Below, in pieces: positions 19,470-29,645 of a stretch of DNA of 64,000 nt. A program made the translations under genes and the position numbers. Where the stretch lies: positions 2,547,001-2,611,000 of the forward strand of contig NZ_CP059297.1 in the NCBI RefSeq assembly GCF_017795885.1, read 5' to 3'. The DNA comes from Brevundimonas sp. AJA228-03 (GTDB taxonomy: Bacteria > Pseudomonadota > Alphaproteobacteria > Caulobacterales > Caulobacteraceae). Position 1 is the stretch's first letter, and each line of letters starts with the position of its first letter. Under the pieces are notes generated by a model. It was not told the DNA's origin. It was given only the letters and a program-made list of their open reading frames with translations, and searched no databases.

Positions 19470-21617
19470 ATGGACGACGGCTATTCGGTTCAGACGACGG
19501 CGGCCGAGAGCGCCGAGGTCGGCGGCCTGGACAATCTCCAGGCGCTGAAGGATGCCGACACCTTTCTGGTGGCCGACAGCTGGGGCGATCTGAAGGGCGG
19601 GGCCGACGGCCTGTTCGACCACGACACCCGCATCCTGTCGCGCTTCGTCATGACCATGGGTCTGGCCCGGCCGTCGAAGCTGAGTTCCGGGGTCTCGCGC
19701 GACAATGTCTTCTTCACCGCCCATTCGACCAACCGGCCGCTGCCCCCGATGGGCGGACGCTCGGCACCGGCGGGGGTGCTGCATATCGAGCGTCGCCGCT
19801 TCGTCTGGGATCGCCGGATGTTCGAGCGGGTCCGGATGGCCAACCATGGGATCGAGGACGTCCTGCTGCCGCTGGCCTTCGACTTCGGGGCCGACTTCGC
19901 CGACATCTTCCAGGTGCGGGGCACGCCGCGTGAGACGCGCGGCACGGGCCATGCGCCGACGAACGACGGCCGCCGCGTCACCTTCCGCTACACCGGCCTG
20001 GACGCGGTCGTCCGCGCCAGCTGCCTAGCCTTCTCCGAGCCGCCTGCCCGCCTGAGCACCCACCGCGCCGAGTTCATGTTCAGCCTGCCGATGGGCAAGT
20101 CGCTGGACCTCTATATCGAGTGCGGTGCCGACGCCTGTTTGACGCCCGACCAGCCGCGCTGGCGAGAGAATTCCGTGGCCGCCCGCCTCGCCATGCGCCG
20201 TCGGCGTCGTCGGGGCGCCTCGCTGAGGGGGCCGCGCAGCCCGCGCTTCAATGCCTGGCTGGATCAGTCGCGCGCCGACATCGCCCTTTTGACCACCGAC
20301 CTGCCGACCGGCCCCTATCCGTATGCCGGGACGCCCTGGTTCTCGACGCCGTTCGGGCGCGACGGGATCATCAGCGCCTGGCAGATGCTGTGGCTGGATC
20401 CGTCGCTGGCCAAGGGGGTGCTGACCTATCTGGCCGCGCGTCAGGCGACCGAAATCTCCGCCTTTCAGGACGCCCAGCCCGGCAAGATCATGCACGAGAC
20501 CCGGAGCGGCGAGATGAGCGCCCTGCACGAGGTGCCATTCGGCCTCTACTACGGCGGGGTCGACACGACCTGCCTGTTCGTCGCCCTGGCCGGAGCCTAT
20601 GCCCGCCGGACCGGCGACCTCGACCTGATCCGCCAGCTGTGGCCCAATCTGGTCGCCGCGACCGGGTGGATGCGGGACTATGGAGACAGCAATGGCGACG
20701 GTCTGATCGACTATCAGCGCGCCGCCGAGACCGGTCTGTCGAACCAGGGCTGGAAGGACTCCGAGGATTCCATCTTCCACGCCGACGGCCGCTTCCCCCG
20801 GGGACCGGTCGCCCTGCTGGAGGTCCAGGGCTATGCCTTTGCCGCCTGGAACGCGATGGCCGAGCTGGGCGAACACCTGACCGACGGCAGGGCCAAAGCC
20901 TGGCACCTGCATGCCGAAGAGGTCCGCCAGCGGGTCGAGGAACGGTTCTGGATGGAGGACCAGCAGTTCTATGCCATCGCCCTGGACGGCGACGGCGAGC
21001 CCTGCGAGGCCATCGGCTCCAACGCCGGGCACCTGCTGTTCACCGGCCTGCCGACTGCCGACCGCGCGAGGGCCGTTTCGCGGCGTCTGCTAGGGGCGGA
21101 GTTCCGGTCGGGCTGGGGCATCCGGACCCTGGCGCGGGGCCAGCCGCGGTTCAATCCGATGAGCTATCACAACGGCTCGGTCTGGCCCCACGATACCTCT
21201 CTGGGCGTCGCGGGCATGGCGCACTACGGCGAACGCGACGCCGTCGCCATGATCCTGGGCGAGATCTATGCCGCGGCCAGCCACTTCAACATGCGACTGC
21301 CCGAACTGTTCTGCGGCTTCGAGCGTCAGCCCGGGGAAGGCCCCATCGCCTATCCGGTCGCCTGCCTGCCCCAGGCCTGGGCGGCGGGGTCGGTGTTCCT
21401 GATGCTGCAGGCGGCGCTGGGGATCACCATCGACGCCTTCGCCCGGACGATCACCGTCAATGCCCCGACCCTGCCCGACGGCATCGAACGCCTGACCGTC
21501 AGCCGGCTGCAGGTCGGAGAGGCCAGCGTGGACCTGGCCTTCCAGCGCCTGGGTGATCAGGTCGTGGTGATGCCACGGAACCGGGTGGGCGAGCTCAGGA
21601 TCGTGCAGACGCGGTAG
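19470..21617 (+). CDS. Amylo-alpha-1,6-glucosidase / glycogen-debranching-type enzyme
   Basis: A 715-residue cytoplasmic protein (no signal peptide). The N-terminal half, about 25-230, matches the debranching-enzyme N-terminal domain (GLFDHDTRILSRF). The C-terminal (alpha/alpha)6 barrel has STPFGRDGIISAWQM, then NQGWKDSEDSIFH and NPMSYHNGSVWPHDTS, typical of bacterial amylo-1,6-glucosidase/GH63-like enzymes. It probably hydrolyses alpha-1,6 or related glucosidic bonds. No glycogen synthase, branching enzyme or phosphorylase gene is in the window. It follows the GT4 gene and is the last gene before a repeat-rich gap. Confidence 0.88.
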   Translation: MDDGYSVQTTAAESAEVGGLDNLQALKDADTFLVADSWGDLKGGADGLFDHDTRILSRFVMTMGLARPSKLSSGVSRDNVFFTAHSTNRPLPPMGGRSAPAGVLHIERRRFVWDRRMFERVRMANHGIEDVLLPLAFDFGADFADIFQVRGTPRETRGTGHAPTNDGRRVTFRYTGLDAVVRASCLAFSEPPARLSTHRAEFMFSLPMGKSLDLYIECGADACLTPDQPRWRENSVAARLAMRRRRRRGASLRGPRSPRFNAWLDQSRADIALLTTDLPTGPYPYAGTPWFSTPFGRDGIISAWQMLWLDPSLAKGVLTYLAARQATEISAFQDAQPGKIMHETRSGEMSALHEVPFGLYYGGVDTTCLFVALAGAYARRTGDLDLIRQLWPNLVAATGWMRDYGDSNGDGLIDYQRAAETGLSNQGWKDSEDSIFHADGRFPRGPVALLEVQGYAFAAWNAMAELGEHLTDGRAKAWHLHAEEVRQRVEERFWMEDQQFYAIALDGDGEPCEAIGSNAGHLLFTGLPTADRARAVSRRLLGAEFRSGWGIRTLARGQPRFNPMSYHNGSVWPHDTSLGVAGMAHYGERDAVAMILGEIYAAASHFNMRLPELFCGFERQPGEGPIAYPVACLPQAWAAGSVFLMLQAALGITIDAFARTITVNAPTLPDGIERLTVSRLQVGEASVDLAFQRLGDQVVVMPRNRVGELRIVQTR

Positions 21618-21659
21618 GTCGCCGGATCTGAGGCAGATCAACATCCAGTCCTTCAGAGA

Positions 21660-21864
21660 CTTGTCATCCCGGCCGGAGCGAAGCGAAGCGCCGGGACGCT
21701 GAACCGTGAGACCGTAACTCCCGGAAATCGCGCCAGCGATTGTCCGGGAGACAGCCTGCCTCGCCAGAACCGTCTCCCGGACAGCCGCTTCGCGTCTTCC
21801 GGGAGGTCGAAGGAGGGCGTCCTGCGTCCCGGATAATCGCTGGCGCGATTTCCGGGATGACAAG
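21660..21864. repeat. MITE-like palindromic element with 13-bp terminal inverted repeats
   Basis: The ends CTTGTCATCCCGG (21660-21672) and its complement (21852-21864) bound a 205-bp unit. Inside, 21719-21749 and 21827-21857 are 31-bp inverted repeats with one mismatch, and further CCGGGAG/CTCCCGG hairpins lie between them. No coding frame is supportable. It fills most of the 382-bp gap (21618-21999) between the convergent debranching enzyme and mutY genes. The remaining bases hold two short GTCCGGGGA direct repeats near 21904-21922. Confidence 0.88.
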
Positions 21865-21999
21865 GTTCAATGTCGATCGAAGCTGGCCGGACTCAAGAAC
21901 ACCGTCCGGGGAGTCCGGGGAGTCCGCATCGTCCGGCGGCTGGCTGGACTTTCGTCTGGTTGTCAAAGACCGGATGGTCGACGTGGGGCTTGTCTGAGG

Positions 22000-23064
22000 C
22001 TATTGCAAGACGTCTATAGGAATAATTTCCGCCATCGCCAGGGCGCGGTCCAGAGCCTTTGCGAAGACGGTCGGCAGAGCGTCCAGGGCCTCGGCCTCGG
22101 GCGTCCAAAGGAAGTCGCCCTGCCCTGTCGCCACCCGCACCGCAAGCGTCAGCGAGAAATGGGTGAAGACGTGCTCGACGGCTCCGGCGTCCGCCCAGTC
22201 GGCGGCGACCGGTGGCGTGGCGTCGGGTTCGCCCTCGCCCCAGTCGCTGGTGGGCAGACCGACCATGCCGCCCAGCAGGCCCTTGTCCGGCCGCCGGACC
22301 AGCGCCACCCGCCCCTGACCGTCGCGCAGGACCCAGGCGATGCCCTGACGGTGCGGCCGCGCGGCCTTCGCGGCCTTGACCGGATAGCGATCCGGCTTGC
22401 CCCCGGTCCGGGCGGCGCAGAAGCCGCTGATCGGGCACATCAGGCACAGGGGCGATTTCGGACGGCAGATGGTGGAGCCCAGATCCATCAGGGCCTGGGC
22501 CCAGTCGCCGTGGCGGTCGTCCGCGACCAGCGTCCCCGCCAGCCGCTTCAGCTCGGGCCGGGCGGCGGGCAGTGCGGTCTGGACGGCGAACAGGCGCGAC
22601 ACCACCCGCTCCACATTGCCGTCCACGACGTTCGCCGGACGGTCGAAGGCGATCGCGGCGACGGCGGCGGCCGTATAGGCCCCGACCCCCGGCAGGGCCA
22701 GCAGGCCCGCCTCCGTATCCGGAAAGACCCCGCCGTGATCCTTCGCCACGGCCCGGGCGCAGGCCAGCAGGTTGCGGGCCCGGGCGTAGTAGCCCAGCCC
22801 CGCCCAGGCGGCCATCAGCTCTCCGTCCTCCGCCGCCGCCAGGTCGTTCACCGTCGGCCAGCGGGCGGTGAACCGCTCGAAATAGGGGGTGGCGTGGGGC
22901 ACGGTGGTCTGTTGCAGCATGACCTCCGACAGCCACACGCGGTAGGGGTCGGTGCGCTCGGCCGATCCCGGCGGGGCGCGCCACGGCAGACTGCGGGCAT
23001 GGCTGTCGTACCAGTCCAGCAGGGCGGCACGCAGTTCGGCGGTGTGTGAGGCGACGGCGGTCAT
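22000..23064 (-). CDS. mutY: A/G-specific adenine glycosylase
   Basis: MutY removes adenine mispaired with 8-oxoguanine. The ATG at 23064 (MTAVASHTAELRAALL) begins the family homology and gives 354 residues; the open frame extends much further upstream without homology. It shows SLPWRAPPG, VMLQQTTVPHATPYF of the HhH-GPD domain, and GVGAYTAAAVAAIAF. Four cysteines for the [4Fe-4S] cluster lie in CRPKSPLCLMCPISGFC. A NUDIX-like C-terminal domain contacts the opposite 8-oxoG. It diverges from dciA with only 21 bp between the start codons. Confidence 0.95.
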   Translation of the reverse strand: MTAVASHTAELRAALLDWYDSHARSLPWRAPPGSAERTDPYRVWLSEVMLQQTTVPHATPYFERFTARWPTVNDLAAAEDGELMAAWAGLGYYARARNLLACARAVAKDHGGVFPDTEAGLLALPGVGAYTAAAVAAIAFDRPANVVDGNVERVVSRLFAVQTALPAARPELKRLAGTLVADDRHGDWAQALMDLGSTICRPKSPLCLMCPISGFCAARTGGKPDRYPVKAAKAARPHRQGIAWVLRDGQGRVALVRRPDKGLLGGMVGLPTSDWGEGEPDATPPVAADWADAGAVEHVFTHFSLTLAVRVATGQGDFLWTPEAEALDALPTVFAKALDRALAMAEIIPIDVLQ

Positions 23065-23085
23065 CGATCGCGCTATACTGACATC

Positions 23086-23661
23086 GTGAAGCGCGATCTG
23101 CCCACCGAAAGCGAGACCCGCGAGATCCTGTCGCGGCGACGGACCCGGCCCATGCCGCGCCCGGCACCGCCGGTCGGCCGCTCGCTGGCCCCCTTGATCA
23201 AGGACCTGGACGAGAAGTTCGGACGCGGCGCGGGTGCCCTGGAGCCCCGCTGGCGCGAGATCGTCGGCGATCAGCTGGCCCGCGTCACCCGGCCGCAGAA
23301 ACTGACCAGGGGACGCGCAGGCCCGGACGGCAAGAAGACGGGCGGTACCCTGGAACTGCGGGTCGCGGGGCCCGCCGCCCTGCTGGTCCAGCACCAGTCG
23401 GCCGACATCCTGGCGCGGGTGAACCTGTTCCTGGGGGCCGGGGCCGTGGACAAGCTGCGGATCGCGCAAGGGCCGGTGAAGCCGTTGCCGGTGGCGGCGG
23501 CCTCGACACGCGGCGCACGCCGCCGGATCGACCCTCTGGACGCGGCCGCCGAAGCCGAACTGGCCCGCTCGGTCGAGGCGGCGCCGGACGCGCTGAAAGC
23601 CGTTCTGGCGGGACTGGGGCGGGCGGTGCTGTCGGACGAGGCGAAGGGGCGGAGACGGTAG
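23086..23661 (+). CDS. dciA: DUF721 protein, DciA-type replicative helicase loader
   Basis: A 191-residue basic protein with the DUF721 fold from about 40 to 125 (LIKDLDEKFGRG, RWREIVGDQLARVTRP, then a strand-rich GTLELRVAGPAALLVQHQS). DciA is the ancestral bacterial loader of the DnaB helicase. The GTG start at 23086 is the only start near the domain. The mutY/dciA/dsbA/smc neighbourhood is common in Alphaproteobacteria, which supports the call. The C-terminal third is low-complexity and probably flexible. Confidence 0.82.
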   Translation: MKRDLPTESETREILSRRRTRPMPRPAPPVGRSLAPLIKDLDEKFGRGAGALEPRWREIVGDQLARVTRPQKLTRGRAGPDGKKTGGTLELRVAGPAALLVQHQSADILARVNLFLGAGAVDKLRIAQGPVKPLPVAAASTRGARRRIDPLDAAAEAELARSVEAAPDALKAVLAGLGRAVLSDEAKGRRR

Positions 23662-23781
23662 GATCGACTGGCCCCGTCGGGTCCCGTAGGCGTCCGCTTC
23701 TGGTTGCCGAGGGAATGTCCGCTCCCGACGCGTTGCGGACGTCCCCAACCATGGATAGTCTTTCGGAGAAGGAGGCTGGCT

Positions 23782-24027
23782 ATGCGTGAAGCGAACGATG
23801 GCCGTGAACGGGTGGGCGGCGGCCCAGCGACGGTGTGGCGCAACTGGTTTTTGATTTTCCTGCCGCTCTTCGTGGTCAGTATGTTCGGGATGAAGTGGCT
23901 TGGATTTGCGGTCATGATCCCTTTGTTGACCGTGCTTTTGATCTGCACATTGCTCTACCAACGCTACGTGAAGAAGCGTGAGTGGGGGGCGATTATGTGG
24001 GGTCGAATGGGGCGAGATGATCGCTAG
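23782..24027 (+). CDS. Small two-helix membrane protein
   Basis: An 81-residue protein preceded by a strong AAGGAGG 9 nt before the ATG. It has two hydrophobic segments (about 21-37 and 40-58) with charged ends and a basic tail. GC is visibly lower than in neighbouring genes. It sits between dciA and the first dsbA-like gene, a junction normally free of such a gene, so it may be a lineage-specific insertion. I do not recognise the family. The 267 bp that follow hold no gene I can support and probably carry the dsbA promoter. Confidence 0.7.
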   Translation: MREANDGRERVGGGPATVWRNWFLIFLPLFVVSMFGMKWLGFAVMIPLLTVLLICTLLYQRYVKKREWGAIMWGRMGRDDR

Positions 24028-24294
24028 ATGGTCTGAACGTCCTTTGTCACGGGCCATTTCATTCTGCTTCAGCCTTTCGCCAATGACCGCTTCCCACCCA
24101 TAGCCGACCTTCAGACCGGCTGGTTCTGGCAATACGACCCCGCCTTTGCGTCGCCTCGCCCCTTCGCCTTCGGTCAGATTCCGACGGCTGGCTCTTGACC
24201 TTTTTCCGCCGCACCTGTTCTCGACAACCAGGGTCATCGCGCATCCGAGGGGAATCGCGCGATCATCCGGACAGAGTTCTCGAGGGAAGACGCC

Positions 24295-24936
24295 ATGCGC
24301 GCCGAACGACCTTTCAAATACGCCTCCATGAGCCGCCGCGCCGCCGCGACCGGCGCGGCCCTGGCCGCCATGATGGCAATGGCGGGATGTTCGGGGGCCA
24401 GCGGCGGTGATGCCGCCGAAGGCGACATGGCGCTGGGGGCCGCCGAGGGGGCCAAGGTCACGGTGGTCGAATATGCCTCGGTCACCTGCAGTCACTGCGC
24501 CGCCTGGCAGGAACAGGTCTATCCCGAGTTCAAGGCCAAATACATCGACACCAACAAGATCCGCTACATCTTCCGCGAGTTCCCGACCGCTCCGGAACCG
24601 CTGGCCGTGGCCGGTTTCCTGGTCGCACGCTGCGCCGGACCGGACAAATACTTCCCCGTGATCCACGAGATCATGGCCAGCCAGCGGGAGCTGTTCTCCG
24701 GAGCCCCGCGCGCGGTGCTGCTGCGCATCGCCAACGGCGCCGGCCTGAACGAGGAGCAGTTCCAGACCTGCGTGACCGACAAGGACGCCATCGCGGCGAT
24801 GGACGGCCGCATCAAGGCGGCCCTCGACGCGGGCGTCGACGGGACGCCGAATTTCTTCGTCAATGGCGTGAAGGTGGCCGACAGTTCCCTGGCCGGTCTG
24901 TCGGAAAAGATCGACGCTGCCCTGGCCGCGAGCTGA
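24295..24936 (+). CDS. DsbA-like thioredoxin-fold lipoprotein (first of three)
   Basis: A 213-residue DsbA-family protein. The signal sequence ends in a lipobox (MAMAGC), so it is probably anchored to a membrane and faces the periplasm. The redox motif is CSHC in YASVTCSHCAAW. The thioredoxin cis-Pro loop is GTPNFFVNG. A Cys in LVARCAGP and one in FQTCVTD recur in the next gene. It resembles the DsbA/DsbG-type protein commonly found just before smc in Alphaproteobacteria. The start at 24295 lacks a clear ribosome binding site; a later Met before SRRAAA at 24328 is an alternative. Confidence 0.88.
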   Translation: MRAERPFKYASMSRRAAATGAALAAMMAMAGCSGASGGDAAEGDMALGAAEGAKVTVVEYASVTCSHCAAWQEQVYPEFKAKYIDTNKIRYIFREFPTAPEPLAVAGFLVARCAGPDKYFPVIHEIMASQRELFSGAPRAVLLRIANGAGLNEEQFQTCVTDKDAIAAMDGRIKAALDAGVDGTPNFFVNGVKVADSSLAGLSEKIDAALAAS

Positions 24937-24940
24937 GCCG

Positions 24941-25555
24941 ATGATGAACGTGCGCAATCTGTGTCTGGCCTTCTTGGCGTTGACCCTGTCGGCCTGTGGA
25001 GGCGGCTCCAGGGCACCAGCCGAGGGCGACATGGCGATGGGCGCGGCCGAGGGTGCCAAGGTCACCGTGGTCGAATATGCCTCGCCCACCTGCCCCCATT
25101 GCGCTCTGTGGCAGCAGAACACCTGGCCGGCGTTCAAGGCCGCCTATGTCGACACCAACAAGGTCCGATACGTGTTCCGCGAACTGCCCACCCCGCCGAC
25201 CGACATCGCGGCCGCCGGCTTCCTGCTGGCCCGCTGCGCGGGTCCGGACAGATATTTCGACGTCATCCATGCCATCATGGACAGCCAGTCGGAGTGGCGC
25301 ACGGGGACCAACCCACGCGACAGCCTGATCCGCATCGCGGGCGGCGTCGGGATCGATCAAGCCGCCTTTACCGCCTGCGTCACCGATCCGAAGGCCATCG
25401 CCGCACTGGAAACACGGGTCAAGGCGGCCACCGATGCGGGCGTGATCAACACGCCGACCTTTCTGGTCAACGGAAAACGCGTGACCAGCCCGGGCGGGGA
25501 GGGCACGGTGATGGCCGACCTGGCCCCCGCCATCGACGCCGAATTGGCGAAATGA
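24941..25555 (+). CDS. DsbA-like thioredoxin-fold lipoprotein (second of three)
   Basis: A 204-residue paralogue of the preceding gene, 4 bp downstream. It has a lipobox LSAC, the active site CPHC in YASPTCPHCALW, and a cis-Pro loop NTPTFLVNG. The stretch EGDM-MGAAEGAKVTVVEYAS is nearly shared with the first copy, which indicates tandem duplication. The CPHC dipeptide is that of classical DsbA and usually gives a stronger oxidant than CSHC; a functional difference is inference. Confidence 0.9.
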   Translation: MMNVRNLCLAFLALTLSACGGGSRAPAEGDMAMGAAEGAKVTVVEYASPTCPHCALWQQNTWPAFKAAYVDTNKVRYVFRELPTPPTDIAAAGFLLARCAGPDRYFDVIHAIMDSQSEWRTGTNPRDSLIRIAGGVGIDQAAFTACVTDPKAIAALETRVKAATDAGVINTPTFLVNGKRVTSPGGEGTVMADLAPAIDAELAK

Positions 25556-25559
25556 TCCG

Positions 25560-26192
25560 ATGACGAAGCGATTGCTGCTGATCCTTGCCCTGATGCTCGC
25601 TCCGCTGGGCGGATCGGCTGTCGTCGCCTCGGCGCAGACGGCAATAGCCCCTCCGACGGTGACGGCCAGCGACCGCATCATGGGCCGCGCCGACGCCCCC
25701 GTGACGGTGATCGAATATGCGTCGCTGGTCTGTTCGCACTGCGGCGACTGGCACCGCACCGTCTATCCGGAGTTCAAGCGCCAGTTCATCGACACGGGGC
25801 GTGTGCGGCTCGTGTTTCGCGACCTCCCGACCCCGCCCGCGCTGGTCGCCGCCCGCGCCGCCGGGATCGCGCGGTGCGCCGCGCCAAACCGCTTCTATGA
25901 CGTCATAGGGGCCTTCTTTCACGGCCACGAGGCCCTGTTCGCCGGAGGTCCGGTGCCGACCTGGTACGCATCCGGCGTCGCCGTCAGCGGCCGGACCCAG
26001 GCCGAGATCGATGCCTGCCTCGCCGATCCTGCCACGCTGGCAGGGGTGAGGGCCTCTGCCACCGGGGCGATGGCCGCCGGGGTCGAGAGCACGCCCACCT
26101 TCTTCGTCAACGGGCGTCGCGTCGCCGACAGCTCCCTGACCGGTCTGACCGCCGCGATCACGCCGCTTCTTCCGCCCGCGCGGCGACGTTAA
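25560..26192 (+). CDS. DsbA-like thioredoxin-fold periplasmic protein (third of three)
   Basis: A 210-residue member of the same family, 4 bp after the second copy. The N terminus is a cleavable Sec signal (ASA-Q) with no lipobox, so this copy is probably soluble in the periplasm. The active site is CSHC in [12 protein letters not shown], and the cis-Pro loop is STPTFFVNG. The C terminus ends 8 bp before the smc GTG, so the thioredoxin genes and smc are probably co-transcribed. Confidence 0.9.
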   Translation: MTKRLLLILALMLAPLGGSAVVASAQTAIAPPTVTASDRIMGRADAPVTVIEYASLVCSHCGDWHRTVYPEFKRQFIDTGRVRLVFRDLPTPPALVAARAAGIARCAAPNRFYDVIGAFFHGHEALFAGGPVPTWYASGVAVSGRTQAEIDACLADPATLAGVRASATGAMAAGVESTPTFFVNGRRVADSSLTGLTAAITPLLPPARRR

Positions 26193-26200
26193 GGGACCAG

Positions 26201-29200
26201 GTGCAGTTCCAGCGTCTCCGCCTGGTCGGTTTCAAGTCCTTCGTCGATCCGGCCGAAGTGCAGATCGAGCCCGGCCTGACGGGCGTCATCGGACCGAACG
26301 GCTGCGGCAAGTCCAATGTGCTGGAGTCCCTGCGCTGGGTCATGGGGGCCAACTCGGCCAAGGCCATGCGCGGGGCCGGCATGGACGACGTCATCTTCTC
26401 GGGGGCCTCCGACCGGCCGCCGCGCAACCATGCCGAAGTCCAGCTGACCATCGACAACGCGCAGAGAAAGGCGCCCCAGCCCTTCACCGACAGCGCCATC
26501 ATCGAGGTGTCGCGCCGCATCGACCGGGGCCAGGGCTCGACCTATCGCATCAACGGCAAGGAGGTGCGGGCGCGGGACGTGCAGTTGCTGTTCGCCGATG
26601 CCTCGACCGGGGCCAACTCCCCGGCCCTGGTACGTCAGGGGCAGATCAGCGAACTGATCGCCGCCAGGCCGCAGAACCGTCGGCGCATCCTGGAAGAGGC
26701 CGGCGGGGTCGCGGGTCTGCATACGCGACGGCATGAGGCGGAGCTGAGGCTGAAGGCCGCCGAGGCCAATCTGGAGCGGCTGGACGACATCGGGCGCGAG
26801 CTGGAGACCGCCCTGAACCGGCTGAAGCGCGAGGCGCGGCAGGCCGAGAAGTACAAGAAGATCTCGGCCGAGATCCGCGCCCTGCAGGCGGCCCTGCTGT
26901 TCGTGCGCTGGAACGACGCGCGGCTGGCAGCCGAGGCGGCGGCGGAGGAGCTGGCCGAGGCCGACCGGGCGGTGGCTGAGGCGGCGGGCGCGGCGGCCCG
27001 GGCGCAGACGGCGGCCCTGGCGGCACAGGAGGGGCTGAAGCCCGCGCGGGAGGAGGACGCGGTCGCGGCGGCCCTGCTGCACCGGGCCAGTCTGGAACGC
27101 GACCGGCTGGACATGGCCGAGCAGCAGGCGCGGGCAGAGGTCGACCGTCTGACCGCCGAACGTCAGCGCATCGCCAACGATACCGAACGCGAGATCGCCA
27201 TGGCGGGCGATGCCGGGGCCGAACTGGCACGGCTGGGCGAGGCGCTCGAGGGGCTGACGGCCGAGGTCGCGGCGGCACCGGAACGCGGCCCCGAGCTGGA
27301 GCGGGCGCTGGCGGCCGCGGAGGATGCGCGCCGGGTCGCCGATGCCGAGGTCGAGCGGGTCGCCGGCACCCTGGCCGCGGTCGAGGCGCGGGCCAATGCC
27401 GAGACGGCCCGGAAACGCGACGCCGAGGCGCGGGTGACGCGGGCGCAGGCCGCCCTCGATGCCGCCCGCCGTGAACGCGAGGCGCTGGGACCGCTGGAGA
27501 CGCCGGAACTGGCAGAGGCGCGGGTCGCGCTGGAGGCAGCGACAAGGGCGCTGGCCGAGGCGCGAGCGGCCGTCGAGGCGGCGGAGGCGACGCGGGGCGA
27601 TCTGGCCCGCACCGAACAGGAGGCGCGAACGGCGGCGCGGGCGGCTGAGGACCGGCTGGGGCGGCTGCAGACCGAGGCGCGGGGGCTGGCCTCGCTGCTG
27701 GTCTCGACCCGCCGGGATCATCCGCCCGCGCTGGACAGGGTCTCGGCCGCGAAAGGCTATGAGGCGGCGCTGGCGGCGGCGCTGGGCGACGATCTGGACG
27801 CCGCCCTCGATCCGAAGGCAGCGGCGCACTGGGGCGGGGCGGATGCCATCCCGCCGGTCTGGCCACAGGGGATCGAACCCCTGGCAGCGAAGGTGGAAGC
27901 CCCGGGCGCGCTGGCGGCCCGTCTGGCCTTCTGCGGCATTGCCGACCGGGCCGAGGCTCCGCGTCTGGCCCGGGGGATGCCGCCCGGGGCCCGGCTGGTG
28001 ACGCGCGAGGGGGACCTGTTCCGCTGGGACGGGTTTATCAGCCGCGCCGAGGCCCCCCGCCCCGCCGCCATCCGTCTGGCCCAGCGGTCGCGGCTTTCGG
28101 AACTGGAAGCCGATATCGATGCCGGCAAACCCGCGCTGGCCGAGGCGCAGGCGGCCTTGAAAGCGGCGACCGAAGCTTTCCGGGCGTCCGAGGAGGCGGT
28201 GAAGACCGCCCGTCTGCAGCCCTTCGCTGCCGACAAGGCCGTCACGGCGGCCCGCGATCGCGTCGAGGCCCTGGGCCGCGACCAGGCCCGGCGCGAGGCC
28301 CGGGCCCAGGCGCTGGACGAGACCCTGATCCGCCAGACCGCCGAGGTCGAGGCGGCGGAAACCGCGCTGGCCGAGGCTGCCTCGGTGGACACGCCGGCGG
28401 AGACGCAGCAGACGCTGAGGGACGAACTGACGGCCGCCCGTACGGCGGCCGATACGGCCCGCTCGGCCTCAGCGGCCGCGCGGGCGGACCGGGACGCCGA
28501 GGCCCGCGAGCGCGTCGGGCGCGAACAGCGTCTGACCAGCCTGACCCGCGAGCGCGACGGCTGGGCCACGCGCGCCAGGGACAGCACCGCCCGCATCGCC
28601 ACTCTGGAAGCCGATGCGACCCGCATCGCCGCCCTGCTGCTCCAGGCCGCGCGGGCGCCCGAGGCCCTGGCGGCCCAGCGGTCGAAGCTGATCGATGCCC
28701 TGACCGCCGCCGAGACCCGTCGCAAGGCCGCCGCCGACGCCCTGTCGGTCGCGGAAGGGCTGGCCGGGGAAGCCGACCGCGCCGGCCGGGCCGCCGACAG
28801 CGCCGCCGCTGTCGCCCGCGAGGCCCGTGCCGGTCTGGCCGCCCGCGCCGAGGCCGCCGCCGCACGTCTGACCGAGGCCGAAACCCATGTGCGCGAGACG
28901 GCCCAGATGTCGCCCGGGGAGCTGGGCCAGAAACTGTCCGACGACGCCATCGCGAGCCCGCCGGACGCCGCCGGGGCCGAGAGCCTGCTGTACGGTCTGG
29001 AACGCGAGCGGGAGCATCTGGGGGCCGTCAACCTGCGCGCCGAGGACGAGGCCGGGGAATATGGCGAGCGGCTGAACACCATGCGGATCGAACGGTCCGA
29101 CCTGACCGGAGCCATCGCCCGCCTGCGTGACGGCATCGACGAACTGAACGCCGAGGGACGCGCGCGGCTGACCGCCGCCTTCGACGTCATCAACGACAAT

Positions 29201-29638
29201 TTCAAGAGCCTGTTCGAGACCCTGTTCGGGGGGGGTCAGGCGGAGCTGAAGCTGGTCGAAAGCGACGATCCGCTGGAAGCGGGGCTGGAGATCTTCGCCT
29301 GTCCGCCGGGCAAGCGGCTGTCGGTCATGAGCCTGATGAGCGGCGGCGAACAGGCCCTGACGGCGGCGGCCCTGATCTTCGCCGTCTTCCTGGCCAACCC
29401 TGCCCCGGTCTGCGTGCTGGACGAGGTCGACGCCCCGCTGGACGACGCCAACGTCGATCGCTTCTGCCGACTGCTGAACGAGATGCGCAAACGTACCGAC
29501 ACCCGCTTCATCGTCATCACCCACAACCCGGTCACCATGAGCCGGATGGACCGGCTGTACGGCGTCACCATGCCGGAGCGGGGCGTGTCACAACTGGTCA
29601 GCGTCGACCTGAAACAGGCCGAGACCCTGGTGGCGTGA
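26201..29638 (+). CDS. smc: Chromosome partition protein Smc
   Basis: A 1,145-residue SMC ATPase that condenses and aligns chromosome arms. It has Walker [10 protein letters not shown] (31-39), then a long Ala/Glu/Arg-rich coiled coil from about 170. The hinge region lies around 490-620 ([12 protein letters not shown] near its start), and a second coiled coil follows. The C-terminal head has [13 protein letters not shown], the Walker [14 protein letters not shown] and the [11 protein letters not shown] switch. Start is GTG at 26201. scpA and scpB are not in the window. Confidence 0.97.
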   Translation: MQFQRLRLVGFKSFVDPAEVQIEPGLTGVIGPNGCGKSNVLESLRWVMGANSAKAMRGAGMDDVIFSGASDRPPRNHAEVQLTIDNAQRKAPQPFTDSAIIEVSRRIDRGQGSTYRINGKEVRARDVQLLFADASTGANSPALVRQGQISELIAARPQNRRRILEEAGGVAGLHTRRHEAELRLKAAEANLERLDDIGRELETALNRLKREARQAEKYKKISAEIRALQAALLFVRWNDARLAAEAAAEELAEADRAVAEAAGAAARAQTAALAAQEGLKPAREEDAVAAALLHRASLERDRLDMAEQQARAEVDRLTAERQRIANDTEREIAMAGDAGAELARLGEALEGLTAEVAAAPERGPELERALAAAEDARRVADAEVERVAGTLAAVEARANAETARKRDAEARVTRAQAALDAARREREALGPLETPELAEARVALEAATRALAEARAAVEAAEATRGDLARTEQEARTAARAAEDRLGRLQTEARGLASLLVSTRRDHPPALDRVSAAKGYEAALAAALGDDLDAALDPKAAAHWGGADAIPPVWPQGIEPLAAKVEAPGALAARLAFCGIADRAEAPRLARGMPPGARLVTREGDLFRWDGFISRAEAPRPAAIRLAQRSRLSELEADIDAGKPALAEAQAALKAATEAFRASEEAVKTARLQPFAADKAVTAARDRVEALGRDQARREARAQALDETLIRQTAEVEAAETALAEAASVDTPAETQQTLRDELTAARTAADTARSASAAARADRDAEARERVGREQRLTSLTRERDGWATRARDSTARIATLEADATRIAALLLQAARAPEALAAQRSKLIDALTAAETRRKAAADALSVAEGLAGEADRAGRAADSAAAVAREARAGLAARAEAAAARLTEAETHVRETAQMSPGELGQKLSDDAIASPPDAAGAESLLYGLEREREHLGAVNLRAEDEAGEYGERLNTMRIERSDLTGAIARLRDGIDELNAEGRARLTAAFDVINDNFKSLFETLFGGGQAELKLVESDDPLEAGLEIFACPPGKRLSVMSLMSGGEQALTAAALIFAVFLANPAPVCVLDEVDAPLDDANVDRFCRLLNEMRKRTDTRFIVITHNPVTMSRMDRLYGVTMPERGVSQLVSVDLKQAETLVA

Positions 29639-29645
29639 TGCTTGG

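Noticed and set aside
22000..25137. 1,045-codon minus-strand frame containing MutY
   Set aside because: Only the part from 23064 down has MutY homology. The rest is antisense to dciA and the dsbA-like genes.
26189..27829. 546-codon minus-strand frame opposite smc
   Set aside because: It is a Gly/Arg/Leu-rich shadow of the Smc coiled-coil coding sequence with no domain.
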